A stretch of 64,000 bases of DNA from Ceratobasidium sp. AG-K (GCA_037039685.1 JAWNGF010000003.1:5436571-5500570), one strand, 5' to 3'. Shown: positions 23,197-33,720, numbered from the stretch's first letter. A program made the numbers and translations. Notes: generated by a model not told the origin, from the letters alone.

Positions 23197-23961
23197 CTAC
23201 TGCACTGCACAGTCCTTTTCCTTCTTGAGCATATACTCCTCCAACCCCTCCTCCTCCTCCAAGGTCAGGTCGATGGGATTGAAAACGGTATTTCCTGGTT
23301 CGTCTGAGAACTTCTCCCATTCCTCCCAAGTTTCCTCCTTCGTCCAGTCCGCCTTGGACCAGTCCAAAACCCTCTCCTGGGCCTCCACAAACTCCTCATC
23401 CCATTGTCGCACATCGGGCTCTGCCTCCTTCCATGCCGACACGTCAGTTTCCTCCTTCCTCCACCAGTAGGGTTCCCATTCGATTTTTTCCTTCTGGTAT
23501 CTGCCCCTCTCCATCCTCCAGTCGCTCAGGTCCTTTTTGTAGTTGGCGTCCCAGGCATCGTTCCATCTAGGTCGGAGCGTTGGCTGCCTTCCGTCGTACC
23601 CTGGTACCCACTCGCTCGAGTACGCTCCTTCTTGTCCCCATTCGACCACTCCGAGCATGTGGGTGGAGAGGAGGACGACCTCCGAGACCTGGAAAGCGGC
23701 GCACCCTCGGCAGACGAATATGTCCTTTCGTAGGAGCTGCATGTGTGTCGGCCATTTTTTTCCGACCCACTGGAATTCCCCCAGGTCTGAGTGGAGGATA
23801 TCATTCGAGGCCCTGAAGTGCATCCTTCCAGAGCCTTGTTGCGACCTCTTGAAGACGTAGAGGGCAGCTCCGGAGTCGAGGATCCTTGCCGTGGCGAAGG
23901 CAGGTCCTTCGAGGACGCGGGTGAGGTTGTTGGCGATGGTGGAACGGGTAACAGCAGGCAT
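23197..23961 (-). CDS. Accessory ORF downstream of pol in the Ty3 element
   Basis: A 254-residue frame starts MPAVTRSTIANNL. It overlaps the last 436 bases of the pol frame and ends just before the polypurine tract. It is rich in Trp, Glu, Lys and Asp in its second half (WNDAWDANYKKD, IEWEPYWWRKEE, DWSKADWTKEETW) and contains no transmembrane segment, so it is not an envelope protein. The overlapping pol extension is Ser/Pro/Thr low-complexity with no domain, so this frame is probably the real protein there. Most Ty3 elements have no gene in this position. I recognise no family; a regulatory or nucleic-acid-associated role is only a guess. Confidence 0.55.
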   Translation of the reverse strand: MPAVTRSTIANNLTRVLEGPAFATARILDSGAALYVFKRSQQGSGRMHFRASNDILHSDLGEFQWVGKKWPTHMQLLRKDIFVCRGCAAFQVSEVVLLSTHMLGVVEWGQEGAYSSEWVPGYDGRQPTLRPRWNDAWDANYKKDLSDWRMERGRYQKEKIEWEPYWWRKEETDVSAWKEAEPDVRQWDEEFVEAQERVLDWSKADWTKEETWEEWEKFSDEPGNTVFNPIDLTLEEEEGLEEYMLKKEKDCAVQ

Positions 23962-26900
23962 TGTAGAGGGCAAAAAAGATTTAAAGCGTGGAGTTGGGAG
24001 TGTTTCTTGGAGTAGTAGCAAGTTTTGCAGGTGACACTACTGGTTTCGCCCCCTCTGCCTTTTATCCTCCCTGGAGCGTAGTTAGATGGCGTGGGAGCCT
24101 CGGGGTGTCGGCGTAGAAGGTCCTTGATGATCTTTGAAAGGTGACCAAAATCTTCCGCCCTTTGTTCTGTGTCTTCTTCGCTTCCATAGCCCTTCCATCT
24201 GACCCTGTAAAAAAGACCGTCCTTTGTCTCTTTCCAGTCCAAAATCTTCTCTACTTCGTATTCTTCTTCTCCTTCTTCTGTTATGATCGGCGGTGGTCGG
24301 GGTTGGTTACGGCTGAATTCAGTGTCTTCTTTGTAAGGGCTGAGCAGATCGATGTGGAAAACGGGGTGCACCCTCATTGTTGCCGGCAAATCAAGTTCAT
24401 AAGCGTGTGACCCTATCTGTTGCTTCACAACAAATGGCCCGTGCTTTTTGTTATCCAGTTTCTTTGAAGGTCTTTTTGTTTGAATGTTCTTTCCCAGCAG
24501 CCATACTAGATCTCCTTTTTGGTACTTGTTCTTTGGTTCTTCTTCTGGGAGCCTTTGGGTTTCCATTGATGCAATTGCTTCGTCGTGGATTTTACGCCAT
24601 TTTCCTGTGATGTTGTTTGCTTCAGGAACTGTTGATTCTTCTGCTGAGATGTTCCACAGTGGTTCCCTCCCGTAGACAATTTCAAAAGGGGAACTACCTG
24701 TTACGCGGTGCTTCTGTAGATTATAGCTGAACTCCGCAATTGGTAATAAGTCCGCCCAATCATCCTGCCGGTAGTTGACGAACGATCGTAGCCAGCCTTC
24801 CATCCATTGATTGATTCTCTCCGTTATTCCATCTGTCTGGGGGTGGTAGGCAGTGCTGAAACCTGGGCTAGTTCCAATTTTCTCGTAAATGGCTTTCATA
24901 AGTTTGGAATTGAAAGTAGTTCCTCGGTCTGAGATCGTGCTCTTTGGAAAACCGTGCAGTTTCCAAACATTTGTGACAAAAAGATTTGCAAGGTCACTTG
25001 CCGTGTGAGACTCTTTGCAGGGTATGAAGTGCGCCATTCTTGAAAATCGGTCCACCACTACTAAGATGCTATCTGTTCCTCTGGATTTTGGTAATTTCAC
25101 TATGAAGTCGAATGCTATGTCCTCCCACGGTCCTTTTGGAATCTCCAGAGGCTTGATCGGGACTATCGATTTTGATCCCTTTGTCCGTTGGCAAGTTTCA
25201 CAGGATTCCACGTATCTGTTTACGCTTTGCTTCATTCCCGGCCAGAAGTATCTTCTCGATATTAGTTCCAACGTTCTAGCTTGTCCTTGATGACCTGCGA
25301 TCTTTGAGTCGTGGTGAACCCGCATGATGGCCAGCCTGGCTTCTTTGTCTTCTGGGACGTAAATCCTTCCCTTGTACCATAAAAGTCCCTCTTTGAAATT
25401 GTAATCTTTTGCACTGTGTTGTAGGGCTTTTGGTAGCGTTTCTCTCGATTTGCAGAGTTCTTTGATTTGTGCCAATCCTTCGTCTGTTTCCTGTGCCTCC
25501 TTGATAGTCTCTATGATGTCTGTGTCTACTTGTCCCAAGAACCCCTTGAACCTTTCGACAGATATCATAACTTGTTCAGGCGTGGGGGTATCTTCATGGT
25601 CTGATCGTCTAGACAATAGGTCCGGTTTTGATGACAGAATTCCAGGGCGGTATATGATGTCAAAGTTATAGGAGGCAAGCAATTGGTGCCATCTTGCGTG
25701 TCGACGGTTGAAAGTTCTTGCTTCCTTCCAGAACTGTAGATTCCTATGATCGGTGTAGATGGTGATAGGGTCTTTTGTTCCTTCGAGGTATAGCCTCCAA
25801 TGTGTTAAAGATTCTATGATCGCCATAAGTTCCTTATCATGGACGTCGTAGTTGAGTTGAGCCTCATTGAAAGATTTTGAAAGAAAAGCAATAGGGTGTA
25901 GGTAGCCATCATCTTGCCTTTGCGACAGGATTGCTCCCATTGCTACTCCACTTGCGTCTGTTTCCAAGAAGAAGGGTTTGTCCGGGTTTGGATGGCGTAG
26001 TGTGGGCTCCTTGCTGATTTCCGTCTTTAGGGCTTCAAATGCTTCCTGCTGATCGCTTCCCCATTCCCATTTGTTCTCCTTTCTTGTTAACGTTGTCAGG
26101 GGTTTAGCTAATCGGCTGAAATTCGGTACAAATCTTCGGTAGAAATTTGCGAATCCTAGGAATGCTTGGACCTGTTTGACTGTTCTCGGTTCCTTCCACT
26201 CCTTTATTGCCTTGACCTTTTCTTCCTCCATTGAGATGCCCGAATCGCTGATTCCAAGTCCAGTATATGTCAATTTGGTGACAAAGAACTCGCATTTTGG
26301 AAGCTTTGCAAAAAGGTTTTCTTCCAGTAAGATTTTTAGCACTTTCCTGACATCCACGGTATGTTGACTTCTGTCCTTAGGGAAGACTAGGATGTTGTCA
26401 ATATATACTATGACACATACGTTGATGAGATCATGGAAGATGTGGTTCATATATCTTTGGAATATGGCGGGCGCGTTTTTTAGTCCAAAAGGCATGACAA
26501 CGTATTCGAACAGTCCTTCCTTTGTTCTGAAGGCTGTCTTCCATTCGTCTCCTTCCTTGATTCTGATATTGTTGAAACCCATGCGCAAATCAATCTTGGA
26601 GAAAATTTTTGCGTCCTTGATTTTATCCAAGAGGTCTTCCATTAGGGGCATTGGGAATCTGTCGTCCTTCGTGATGGCATTTACTCCTCTAAGATCTTGG
26701 ACAAGTCATAGTTGGCGGACTGCCCCTGGGTTTTTTGGATCGATCGGCTTTTTGACAAAGAAGCAAGGTGATGCAATGGGTGATTTGCTTGGTCGGATTT
26801 TCCCCGCTGCGATTTCTTCATCCAAGTATTCTCTTAGTGCAATTGACTCTGCTGGAGAGAGTGGAATAGGTCTGGCCGGTTTCGGAAGTTCAGCTCCTTC

Positions 26901-27440
26901 CTTGAAGTCGATGGCACAGTCGTATGGGCGGTGATCTGGGATTCTCTTGAATTTTTCTTTGCTGAAGACGTCGGCAAATTCCTTGAATTCTTTGGGCAGG
27001 TCGTCTATTGAGGCCGTCCTTGCTTGAATGGCTTCTGTTCGCCATGATATGTGCTTTGTTTTCCAATCGATGACAGGGTTTGATTCCTCTAACCATTCCA
27101 ATCCTAGGATAAGTTTAGTTTCTCCAGTGGGCATAGCGAAGAAGATTTGCTTGAAGGTTCTTCCCTCTACTTCTAGTTCCAGCTTTGCTTTGAAACGTAT
27201 TTGGTGAGAGAGTTCTTTCCCCTGGATACCAATTACTCTTCTAGGAGTGGAGAGTTCTATGAGTGGAATGTTGTTGGACCGAGCCCACAAAATGTCCAGG
27301 AAGTTTTTTGATGCTCCAGAATCGATGAGGGTTGGAATAGGTTCTGTGATTCCGGCAACGTTCGCGTAAACAATGGTAGATTCATTTGTCGCTCTAAAGT
27401 ACATTGTTTCCGTTGCCGGTTTCTTGGTCTCTCCACACAC
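23526..27440 (-). pseudogene. Pol polyprotein with an in-frame TGA and altered RT active site
   Basis: The frame is -1 relative to gag and begins right at the gag stop, so the two are probably joined by frameshifting. Domains in order: aspartic protease (LIDSGASKNFLD), reverse transcriptase (FSKIDLRMGFNNIRI, VMPFGLKNAPAIFQRYMN), RNase H (FLETDASGVAMGAILSQ, YTDHRNLQFW) and integrase. The integrase has an HHCC zinc site (HQGQART...CETCQRTKG) and a DDE core. A chromodomain (EVEKILDWKETKDGLFYRVR) follows. A TGA at 26706-26708 interrupts the frame between protease and the RT palm. The RT catalytic box reads YIDN instead of YIDD, so one metal-binding Asp is gone. Both changes are C-to-T type at CpG if the ancestor had CGA and GACGAC. 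The element is therefore unlikely to move by itself. Confidence 0.88.
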
Positions 27441-27442
27441 AG

Positions 27443-29443
27443 TTAGAGGGAGACCCCTTCTTTTCCCGAGTCTTCTACAATTGTTGCCTCCCTTCCTTTA
27501 ACGCTAGGTTCCGTTGTTATCCATTCCTTGGATGGGCACTTGAATGAGCGGTGTCCTTCCTGTCCGCACTTTAGGCAGCGGTTGGTTGCTATCCTTGCCT
27601 TGTAAATTTCGTCGGGTAGCCGCTTTGTAGAGGATTGTCCGCTAGCGGTTGCTTGAGGTGTCTTCTTCCCTGTAGAGGTCTTGATTTGTTGCAATTTCTG
27701 GTCTATAGAGATTGCGATTGAGATCCACCGGTCAAGGGAAAGTTCTCGTTCTGTTCCATCTTCATTGATCAGGGTTAGTTCGAAGCGAGCTAGTTCAGTC
27801 TTGACTTCTGACTTCAACCCTTCCTTGAACTGGTTGATCAGAGCTTCTTGTCCCCAGTTTACGTCTACCAGAAGATATCGGAATTCCGAAGCATAGTTTG
27901 CTACAGAGTTGTTCTGTTTGCATTTTCGGATATCTGATTCGGCTTTAGCTTTTTTGTTGGGGTCGCTGAACTGTTCCATGAAGTGTGCCTTGAAACTTTC
28001 CCATGAGGCAAGGTTTTGGTTTCTTTCCCTTTGGTTGAGTGATTGTAGGAGAACTTGTGCCCAGTGAGTGGCAGCCCTGTTCTCGGATTTGAAGTTTGCT
28101 AGGGCTTCGCGAATCCTTTCTTCATTGGAAGTGTATTGATCGCCTAGGCGTACGAAGTAGCTCTCCATTTGTGTGATGAACATTTCGGCGCCTTCCCCTT
28201 TCTTTCCGTCAAAGGCTTCTGGACGCGTTACTTTTGGACGACGTGGTCCACTACCGGTGTTTGGGTTTTCGGTCAGCCGTTGGATTCTTAATTCTAATTC
28301 GTCGATCCTGGTAGATTCCGCGTCTGGATGAGGTGGAGAATTTGATCGCCTAGAGGTGACTCCGTGCAGGGATGCTTCGTCCATTTCTTCTCGCATATTG
28401 TTGATAGCTTGCTGAACTTCCGTAATTTTGGTAGTGAAGGAGGCTCCCTCTTGTCGTAAGGTTTCTAGTCCTTGAGTTACTGCCTCATTCCATTCGAGTT
28501 GTGCTTGTCTGGTAGTGTTGAGTTCTTCGCGTATGTTATTTACTAGTCCTTGGGTGTTGGTAACTTCATTTCGGAGGCGGGTTACGTCTTGACCGACTAG
28601 AAAGGAATTATGTTCGCCATTTCTTGCTGAGTTCAGAATGTCTGTCAAGGTTCCTTGTAGGGTGTTGATGGAGTCGTTGAAGATTTGTTGGTTGTTTGCT
28701 AGAACCTGTGTGGCTTGTTCTAGGCCACTAAGCCTTCGATCTACGGTGACCCTCATTCCGTCTATAACCCTAAGGGTAGCGTTGTGTCTTCCTTCTAGAA
28801 GGTCATCTAGGTCATCTAAATTGCTGATTACAGTCCTGCTGCTAGAACTGGAACTTGAACTTGAGCTCCCTGGATCTCCGGCGCCTTGTTGTACCGGGCC
28901 TGATTGCTCGGAGTAACCCTGTGGAATATATGGTGGTGCTGGAATCACCGGTGTGACTGGCTGGGAAGCCACTGGAATAGGACCTGTGTTGGTGATGGTT
29001 CCTTCAATTTGAGGAACTGTAGGGACATTGGGAACGTGTGGTGTGGGGGGAGGTCTAATGGGAACAAGCGATACACCCCCATGAGCTTCGGGTTGGGGAG
29101 AAAAAAACTGTCTTCTGTTTCCTAACGGCCATAAGGGACGTGATGGCCCTGGAGTTGCAGTTGGAATACGAATTACCGCCGGAGTAGGGTCATTTGTGAG
29201 GTCCCCTGGTTCCCTATTTGTGATAGTGGGTTCTTCCTCCTGTACTGTTGATATGTCAGGAATGCCGAAAGCTCCCGGCATTGATGTTTGACTTTGGGGG
29301 CGTGATCGGGCAGGACCTCCCGCTTGAATTTGTGCAATATCTTGCTCGTTTAGTGATCCTGTGGGCCTCGCTGCCCGACTAGGTCCTCTTCTTGTTGATA
29401 TCGCAGATGAGGGACGTGACCCTCCATCTTCTTGAATAGACAT
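27443..29443 (-). CDS. Gag polyprotein of the Ty3 element
   Basis: An intact frame of 666 residues starts at the first ATG after the primer-binding site. It has a Pro-rich N-terminus, a Ser homopolymer near residue 190, and a coiled-coil-like Gln/Asn/Glu region. The retrotransposon capsid domain follows (RPEAFDGKKGEGAEMFITQM, LASWESFKAHFMEQFSDPNK). One CCHC zinc knuckle, CLKCGQEGHRSFKC, sits near the C-terminus. Gag packages the element RNA into virus-like particles. No internal stop was found, unlike the neighbouring pol. The reading frame ends at 27443 just before pol. Confidence 0.92.
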   Translation of the reverse strand: MSIQEDGGSRPSSAISTRRGPSRAARPTGSLNEQDIAQIQAGGPARSRPQSQTSMPGAFGIPDISTVQEEEPTITNREPGDLTNDPTPAVIRIPTATPGPSRPLWPLGNRRQFFSPQPEAHGGVSLVPIRPPPTPHVPNVPTVPQIEGTITNTGPIPVASQPVTPVIPAPPYIPQGYSEQSGPVQQGAGDPGSSSSSSSSSSRTVISNLDDLDDLLEGRHNATLRVIDGMRVTVDRRLSGLEQATQVLANNQQIFNDSINTLQGTLTDILNSARNGEHNSFLVGQDVTRLRNEVTNTQGLVNNIREELNTTRQAQLEWNEAVTQGLETLRQEGASFTTKITEVQQAINNMREEMDEASLHGVTSRRSNSPPHPDAESTRIDELELRIQRLTENPNTGSGPRRPKVTRPEAFDGKKGEGAEMFITQMESYFVRLGDQYTSNEERIREALANFKSENRAATHWAQVLLQSLNQRERNQNLASWESFKAHFMEQFSDPNKKAKAESDIRKCKQNNSVANYASEFRYLLVDVNWGQEALINQFKEGLKSEVKTELARFELTLINEDGTERELSLDRWISIAISIDQKLQQIKTSTGKKTPQATASGQSSTKRLPDEIYKARIATNRCLKCGQEGHRSFKCPSKEWITTEPSVKGREATIVEDSGKEGVSL

Positions 29444-29455
29444 GTTTGTTTGTTA

Positions 29456-29467
29456 AGCTTGTTTTGT
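29456..29467 (-). other. Self-priming primer-binding site
   Basis: Minus-strand ACAAAACAAGCT lies 2 nt after the 5' LTR and 12 nt before the gag ATG. It is the perfect reverse complement of AGCTTGTTTTGT inside the LTR, at the predicted 5' end of the transcript. This matches the fold-back priming known from Tf1 rather than a tRNA primer. Confidence 0.75.
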
Positions 29468-29469
29468 AA

Positions 29470-29924
29470 TGTCGTAAGCTTCTTCTTGGTGGCTATGAGA
29501 CAAGCCGCGACGGAGAGTGGACGGCACTAAGACCTTAGTGACCTCTCGAACCGCAACACACTTAAGCGTCTGTAGGCTCTTGAGGGTAGAGGTGGTTCTA
29601 AGTGTCACTCAGAGGGGATGTTTTGACGAGACAAAACAAGCTGGGGTTACCAGGCTTGTTGGTCCTCTATATATAAGCAAGAAGTGGCCGAGTCATACAA
29701 GGCGCAGCCACATGAGTCATACAGTCTACCAGACAGGAGTGTCCAAGTGAGTCATGCTGTATGAACAGACATGACTCGTACAAAGCACAGCCGCGTTACA
29801 CAATGTAACAGGATAACCACAAGAAGGTGGCAACGCGGCAAACAGAAACAGAAACACAAAGCAAGGGAGGATACAGGCAGGCGAGACAACAGGCAAGTCC
29901 GATGGAGTGAGCTAGCTCGCGACA
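29470..29924 (-). repeat. 5' LTR of the Ty3 element
   Basis: 455 bp, TGTCG...CGACA, identical to the other LTR in my reading. It contains a TATATATA box at 29668-29675 and the self-primer sequence at 29631-29642. Confidence 0.95.
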
Positions 29925-29929
29925 CATTG
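29925..29929. repeat. Target-site duplication CATTG (right)
   Basis: Five bases directly after the LTR end CGACA, matching 22696-22700. Confidence 0.93.
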
Positions 29930-29984
29930 TTTCGAAGGCAAGGAGCAGGGGTGGTTCGCGCCCCCATGTTGCGAAAGCCAGCAA
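29925..29984 (-). pseudogene. Detached 5' piece of the left Trp-stripe gene
   Basis: The minus strand reads MLAFATWGREPPLLLAFETM and is in frame with the gene body after the retroelement and one TSD copy are removed. The EPP-to-LPE spacing roughly matches the N-terminus of the intact paralogue, though identity there is low. If the original start was the ATG inside the duplicated CAATG, this piece would be leader sequence instead. Confidence 0.45.
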
Positions 29985-30086
29985 TAGAAGGAGGCTGATA
30001 CATAAATATGTGTAAACTCATGCCCCATTCCCTTGTCCAGACACTGACGCATGTTTTGATGTGGTCCACGACTCTGCATGCTGTAC
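29985..30086. promoter_or_regulatory. Left half of the split divergent promoter
   Basis: The stretch around 30000-30055 (ATGTGTAAACTCATGCCCC, CTTGTCCAGACA) resembles 40410-40455 in the intact pair (ATGCTCATCCCCTTGCCCAG). This supports a shared ancestral intergenic region, now separated from the DUF6535 gene by transposons. Confidence 0.5.
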
Positions 30087-30088
30087 TA

Positions 30089-33085
30089 GAGCTGCCCGGG
30101 TACCGGGACATGATTGATGGTTGTCTCTTACGCGTCCGAAACCAGTTCAAACCGTCCCGGACTTGGCAATGACAGCCCGCTCGGTATCAACTATGACCCT
30201 GCAATCTTGACCATATAAAAAATTGATCAACGGGGGAGAACCAGGGGGTGAAGTCTAAAGGGGGGGCTGACCAACAAGTGGGACAGCCGGGCCAAGATCG
30301 GAATGAGCTAAGCATCAGCGGGTACAAAAAGATGTGCCATAAATAGTATATATGTGTAATTTGTCAGCATGGTATCTACATCTGTACATTAGATGACGAG
30401 GCTACAGTTTTGCGCAAAGAGAAAAGACTTGAGTATCTAGCATGAGATTTCAAGTCTGGATGTTGGTCAAAGTGGGTAACTATCCTCTCGTAAAGCTCTC
30501 TTTTTGTCACACTGCCATATTCAAGCCCGAGTGTTGCCGCAACATCTTGCAAGTTGGATTTCCGAGTGTGTCTCAGTCCGGCAATGGTGCCACCAAATGT
30601 GTGCGTCAGGTTGCTTACTAGGTTAGACCTAGCAAGGTTCTCGTCACGGGTCCTTTGTTCCTTTGTGGCTTGTTCCTGAGCCTTGTCCGCATTCGCTTTC
30701 TGTCTTTCCTTGACCTGTTCCGTGTGTCGCTCTTTCGCCTCGGGTGCTGTTAGGAAGCCGTGTTTCTGACCCTGAAAAACGTTGTCCACGGGTTGTCGCT
30801 TTGGCTTCGTAGTGATGTTGTGTAAGCGCGTCGTCAGATCTTGATTTACACGCTGTGCAAGCGTGCAGTGTGCGTTTGCACTATGTTCACCAGCGCTCGC
30901 AATCTCGAACGCCATTACAGCATAGTTCCTCTCTGCTTTAGCCTGTGCAACTTCAGCTTCAAGTTTGGCAATTCGCTTATCAGGATTTGGTGAACAATGG
31001 GGTTGATTGGCTGTGGATGGGTCCGTGTCACTGTGAACATGCAAGGCTTGCTTTAGCCTTTTACCGGGGTTGAAGATGGTAAGTTATGTATTTAATCTAT
31101 TCCATATTGATTATGCTCACCAGTCTCGGGTGGTAATAGGCTTGTCTTGTACCAATTGCTCCCCACAGTGTGTGTTGGCCTCGGAGAACCCGACATAGTC
31201 AGAATCTGACTTGTTGGAATCCTCGGCCCCGCTTTCACCTCCTGTAAAGCTTGCAGATTCAGCAGAGCTCGGGACCTCTTGCAGGTATCCACTGGGCATA
31301 TGTGACAGGTAAGATGTGATGATGCTCGGGGCGTAATCGGCCTCTGTAAAGATGTTGGGATTGACGGGGTAGTGACCAGTGTGTTGCCAGGAATCGGAAA
31401 CAAGTTTCAAGGTGAGTGTAGCCTGCCTGATCATTGTATAGTGGTCGATTACATTCGATTTTTCGACAGGCTCATTGTTTGCAGCCATGTTCTCGCACAA
31501 CTTCGTCCACACTGCTTGGATTGGCCCAAAGACGCCAACGTCAAGAGGCTGTAGCCAGTGAGTCGTTTTTGGAGGCAGGCAGACTAAGAATATGTTGTTG
31601 TGGTAGGCAATTGTTTGCATATTGTCTGTGATATGGGAGCCGTGGCCATCAAGCAAAAGTATAATTGGCCGGCCACTTGTATTTTGTGCCTGCACCTGAG
31701 GGATAAATTGACCCTCAAACCACTGCTCAGTGAGCACATTGTCGGTCCAGCCATTCTCACTAAGCCCTACTCTGATGCATGCAGTCAGACACGCGATTGC
31801 TCATTGAGTGATGAAACAGAACTTACCCGCCAACCATGTTATTATCCCACCAACACCCCAGACTCCCGTTGGTTAAAATGAAAGCTGGCTTGATTGGTGC
31901 TGTGCCATCTGCACATCCAACCTCAATAATTGTAACCAGCTCGAGTGAGTCGCGTTTGACCCGGTAGTAGTTTTTCTGACCAGACCCAAAGTAGAAGCGG
32001 CGCCGACTGCCATGTTGCCCACCCCCGAGTTGAATTCCCTTCTCATCCATGTTGTATATATTGGTTGGTGGGATTGCATACTCAGTGAGTATCTCCTTCC
32101 ACATCTCCAGGTGCGATTGTACGGTTTTTTTGTTGAAACCCGAGGCACGTTTAGGATCAAGTCCTGTGGCGCGCTTGAAGCAAAGGGATGATTTGTGCCG
32201 CTCAAAAAACGCTTGGTGCCAATGTCGACCAACCTGTCCTCCATCCAAAAAGGTATTTGCATATGCTGACACCTCTTCCTTTGACATTGGGAGCCCTGAA
32301 ACACCTTGCAGGACTATCAGCTTGACGAGTGCGTCCTCCTGTTCCGCAGTGAGAAGCTGCTGGGATACATGTGCATCCTTGCAATCTGGACGACCATTGA
32401 GACGTGCAGATAAGGTGGAACTGGGCACATCATGCTTCCGAGCAATTGCTCGGTCTGAGACCTTGGATGGCCTCCCCGGAGCTTGTGCCTCACGGACTGC
32501 CTGGGCAACCGCTGCCTCTCTGTCCCTAGCGCGTTTTTTCTGGTAGTTTTTGTATGTATTACCCATGGTTACACTATTAATGTTTTAGTCGTGTGCTTTA
32601 ACTATGGTAAAATGTTTTTATATGGCCTACTAGACGGGGTTTCAGACGTTGTTCGTCGAGAGTGATTTGTGACTAAGCAGCCATCAGCGATCATTGGCAC
32701 AACCAGGCAAACTTTCGGAAACAATTATCGTGTCAGTATCTGGTACTTATAGATGTATTTTAAAGGTTTTGGATAGTGAAATCTATACTATATGAGGCTC
32801 GGAGAGCACAATGAGTTGGGTCGATTTAACAAAATCGGCATGTCCACTTTGTCGGGACCAGATCAAAACTCGGAGGGGTTAGTTTTGCTGCTTGTCCAGT
32901 GCTCATCCGTTTGCTGAGCCACTACATGGCGACAATGTATATGTATATGTATATAATTTAGGAGCTTGACATCCATAGAGTAGACAGGAGACATTTCGAC
33001 ATATTTGAATCACTGACATGGGAAAAAAGCCAGTTGTCCCGCTTCCTTCACCAAATCACGTGGTGTCCTGGTACCCGGGCAGCTC
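30089..33085 (-). mobile_element. Pogo-like DNA transposon, 2,997 bp
   Basis: 22 bp terminal inverted repeats begin GAGCTGCCCGGGTACC (30089-30110 and 33064-33085) and differ at one base. TA dinucleotides lie directly outside both ends (30087-30088, 33086-33087), the target duplication typical of Tc1/mariner-pogo elements. One apparently intact three-exon transposase gene lies inside on the minus strand. The element sits in the former intergenic region between the left Trp-stripe gene and its DUF6535 partner. Confidence 0.9.
30376..32566 (-). CDS. Pogo-type transposase
   Basis: Three exons splice in frame. The first intron splits the codon after NNMVGG and resumes with ENGWTDNVLTEQW; the second splits the Trp codon in TTRDW and resumes with LKQALHVHS. 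The N-terminus has a helix-turn-helix of psq/CENP-B type (GRPSKVSDRAIARKHDVP, then STLSARLNG), followed by a second DNA-binding part (HWHQAFFERHKSSLCFKRA). The DDE_1 catalytic core has all three acids: NMDEKGIQLG, LLLDGHGSHI and HWLQPLDVGVFGP. The C-terminal third is a Lys/Glu/Ala-rich coiled coil, common in basidiomycete pogo transposases. It acts by cut-and-paste at TA sites. No stop or frameshift was seen, so it may be functional. Confidence 0.9.
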
Positions 33086-33087
33086 TA

Positions 33088-33720
33088 CACCGCTGCCCCA
33101 ATTGCCTGCATTTTTCTGAGTAGAGGCGCTGTTCCAGATTCCTACCGGGCGCGTGACCGAAATTTTCCTTGAGGGTCTTCTAGTTTCCAGCTTGGGGGTC
33201 ATCAGGCTGGAATCAAGCTGGTGATAATATCAAATGAGGTTAGCACAGCAAATACTCAAGAGCAAAGCCGCCACACGGTTCGCGTTTGCGATATCCAGCA
33301 TAGATAACAACGTTATTTGAGCAGCGTGGTGGAAGGCAGCTGAGATGAGTATTAGAAACCCTTGGAATAATTACGTAGAACATACCTTGGGTATGAAAAC
33401 TGGCCGCTAGAAATATTTGGCTCAAAGGCTATAGGTATGAACGGATGTATTTATCTCAAGGAAAACTGGCCAAGTGGTTATTGGCTCAGGATGACGCAAC
33501 CATTACTCTAACGCTGCCCCGGTTCGATTCGTCCCGGTGGTGCCGTTTTATGCGATTTTTTCGGCTCCACTCACAGGTTTTACCAGCCGGAAAACAGCTG
33601 GGTGCCCGGTTTGTCGGAATCCTGATATGCGCGCTTTCTCCGGAATCCGAAATGATCACACGCGGGAAACCGGCTGGACCCCACTCAAGCTGGAAACCAG
33701 GTGTCAAGGGGGCAGCGGTG
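33088..33720. mobile_element. MITE-like element, 633 bp
   Basis: CACCGCTGCCCC at 33088-33099 is repeated inverted at 33709-33720, and both ends are flanked by TA (33086-33087, 33721-33722). No transposase is encoded. The TA on its left is shared with the pogo element, as expected if pogo later inserted into that TA. GTTTCCAGCTTG-like motifs occur inverted inside both ends. Confidence 0.7.

Larger units (their letters stand above)
22701..29924 (-). mobile_element. Full-length Ty3/gypsy chromovirus, 7,224 bp
   Basis: The element is transcribed on the minus strand. Two 455 bp LTRs that I find identical (22701-23155 and 29470-29924) begin TGTCG and end CGACA. They are flanked by CATTG duplications, so this is one complete and recent insertion. 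Between them, in transcriptional order, are a self-priming primer-binding site, gag with a zinc knuckle, and pol in the -1 frame (protease, reverse transcriptase, RNase H, integrase, chromodomain). An extra open frame and a polypurine tract follow. The order and the self-primer place it in the Tf1/sushi group of chromoviruses. Pol has two damaging changes, described under that feature. The element is inserted at the 5' end of the left Trp-stripe gene, in the same orientation. Confidence 0.95.

Noticed and set aside
23526..24021. Ser/Pro/Thr-rich C-terminal extension of pol after the chromodomain
   Set aside because: Its composition looks like an out-of-frame reading of the overlapping accessory ORF, so I do not treat it as a domain.
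30089..33085. An alternative, more internal inverted repeat (near 30277 and 32845) as pogo ends
   Set aside because: That match is weak and gapped; the 22 bp TIRs with TA duplications further out are clearly better.
22701..33720. Viral or integrated-virus origin for the 11 kb block
   Set aside because: All of it is explained by an LTR retroelement, a pogo transposon and a MITE; there is no envelope or capsid gene of a virus.
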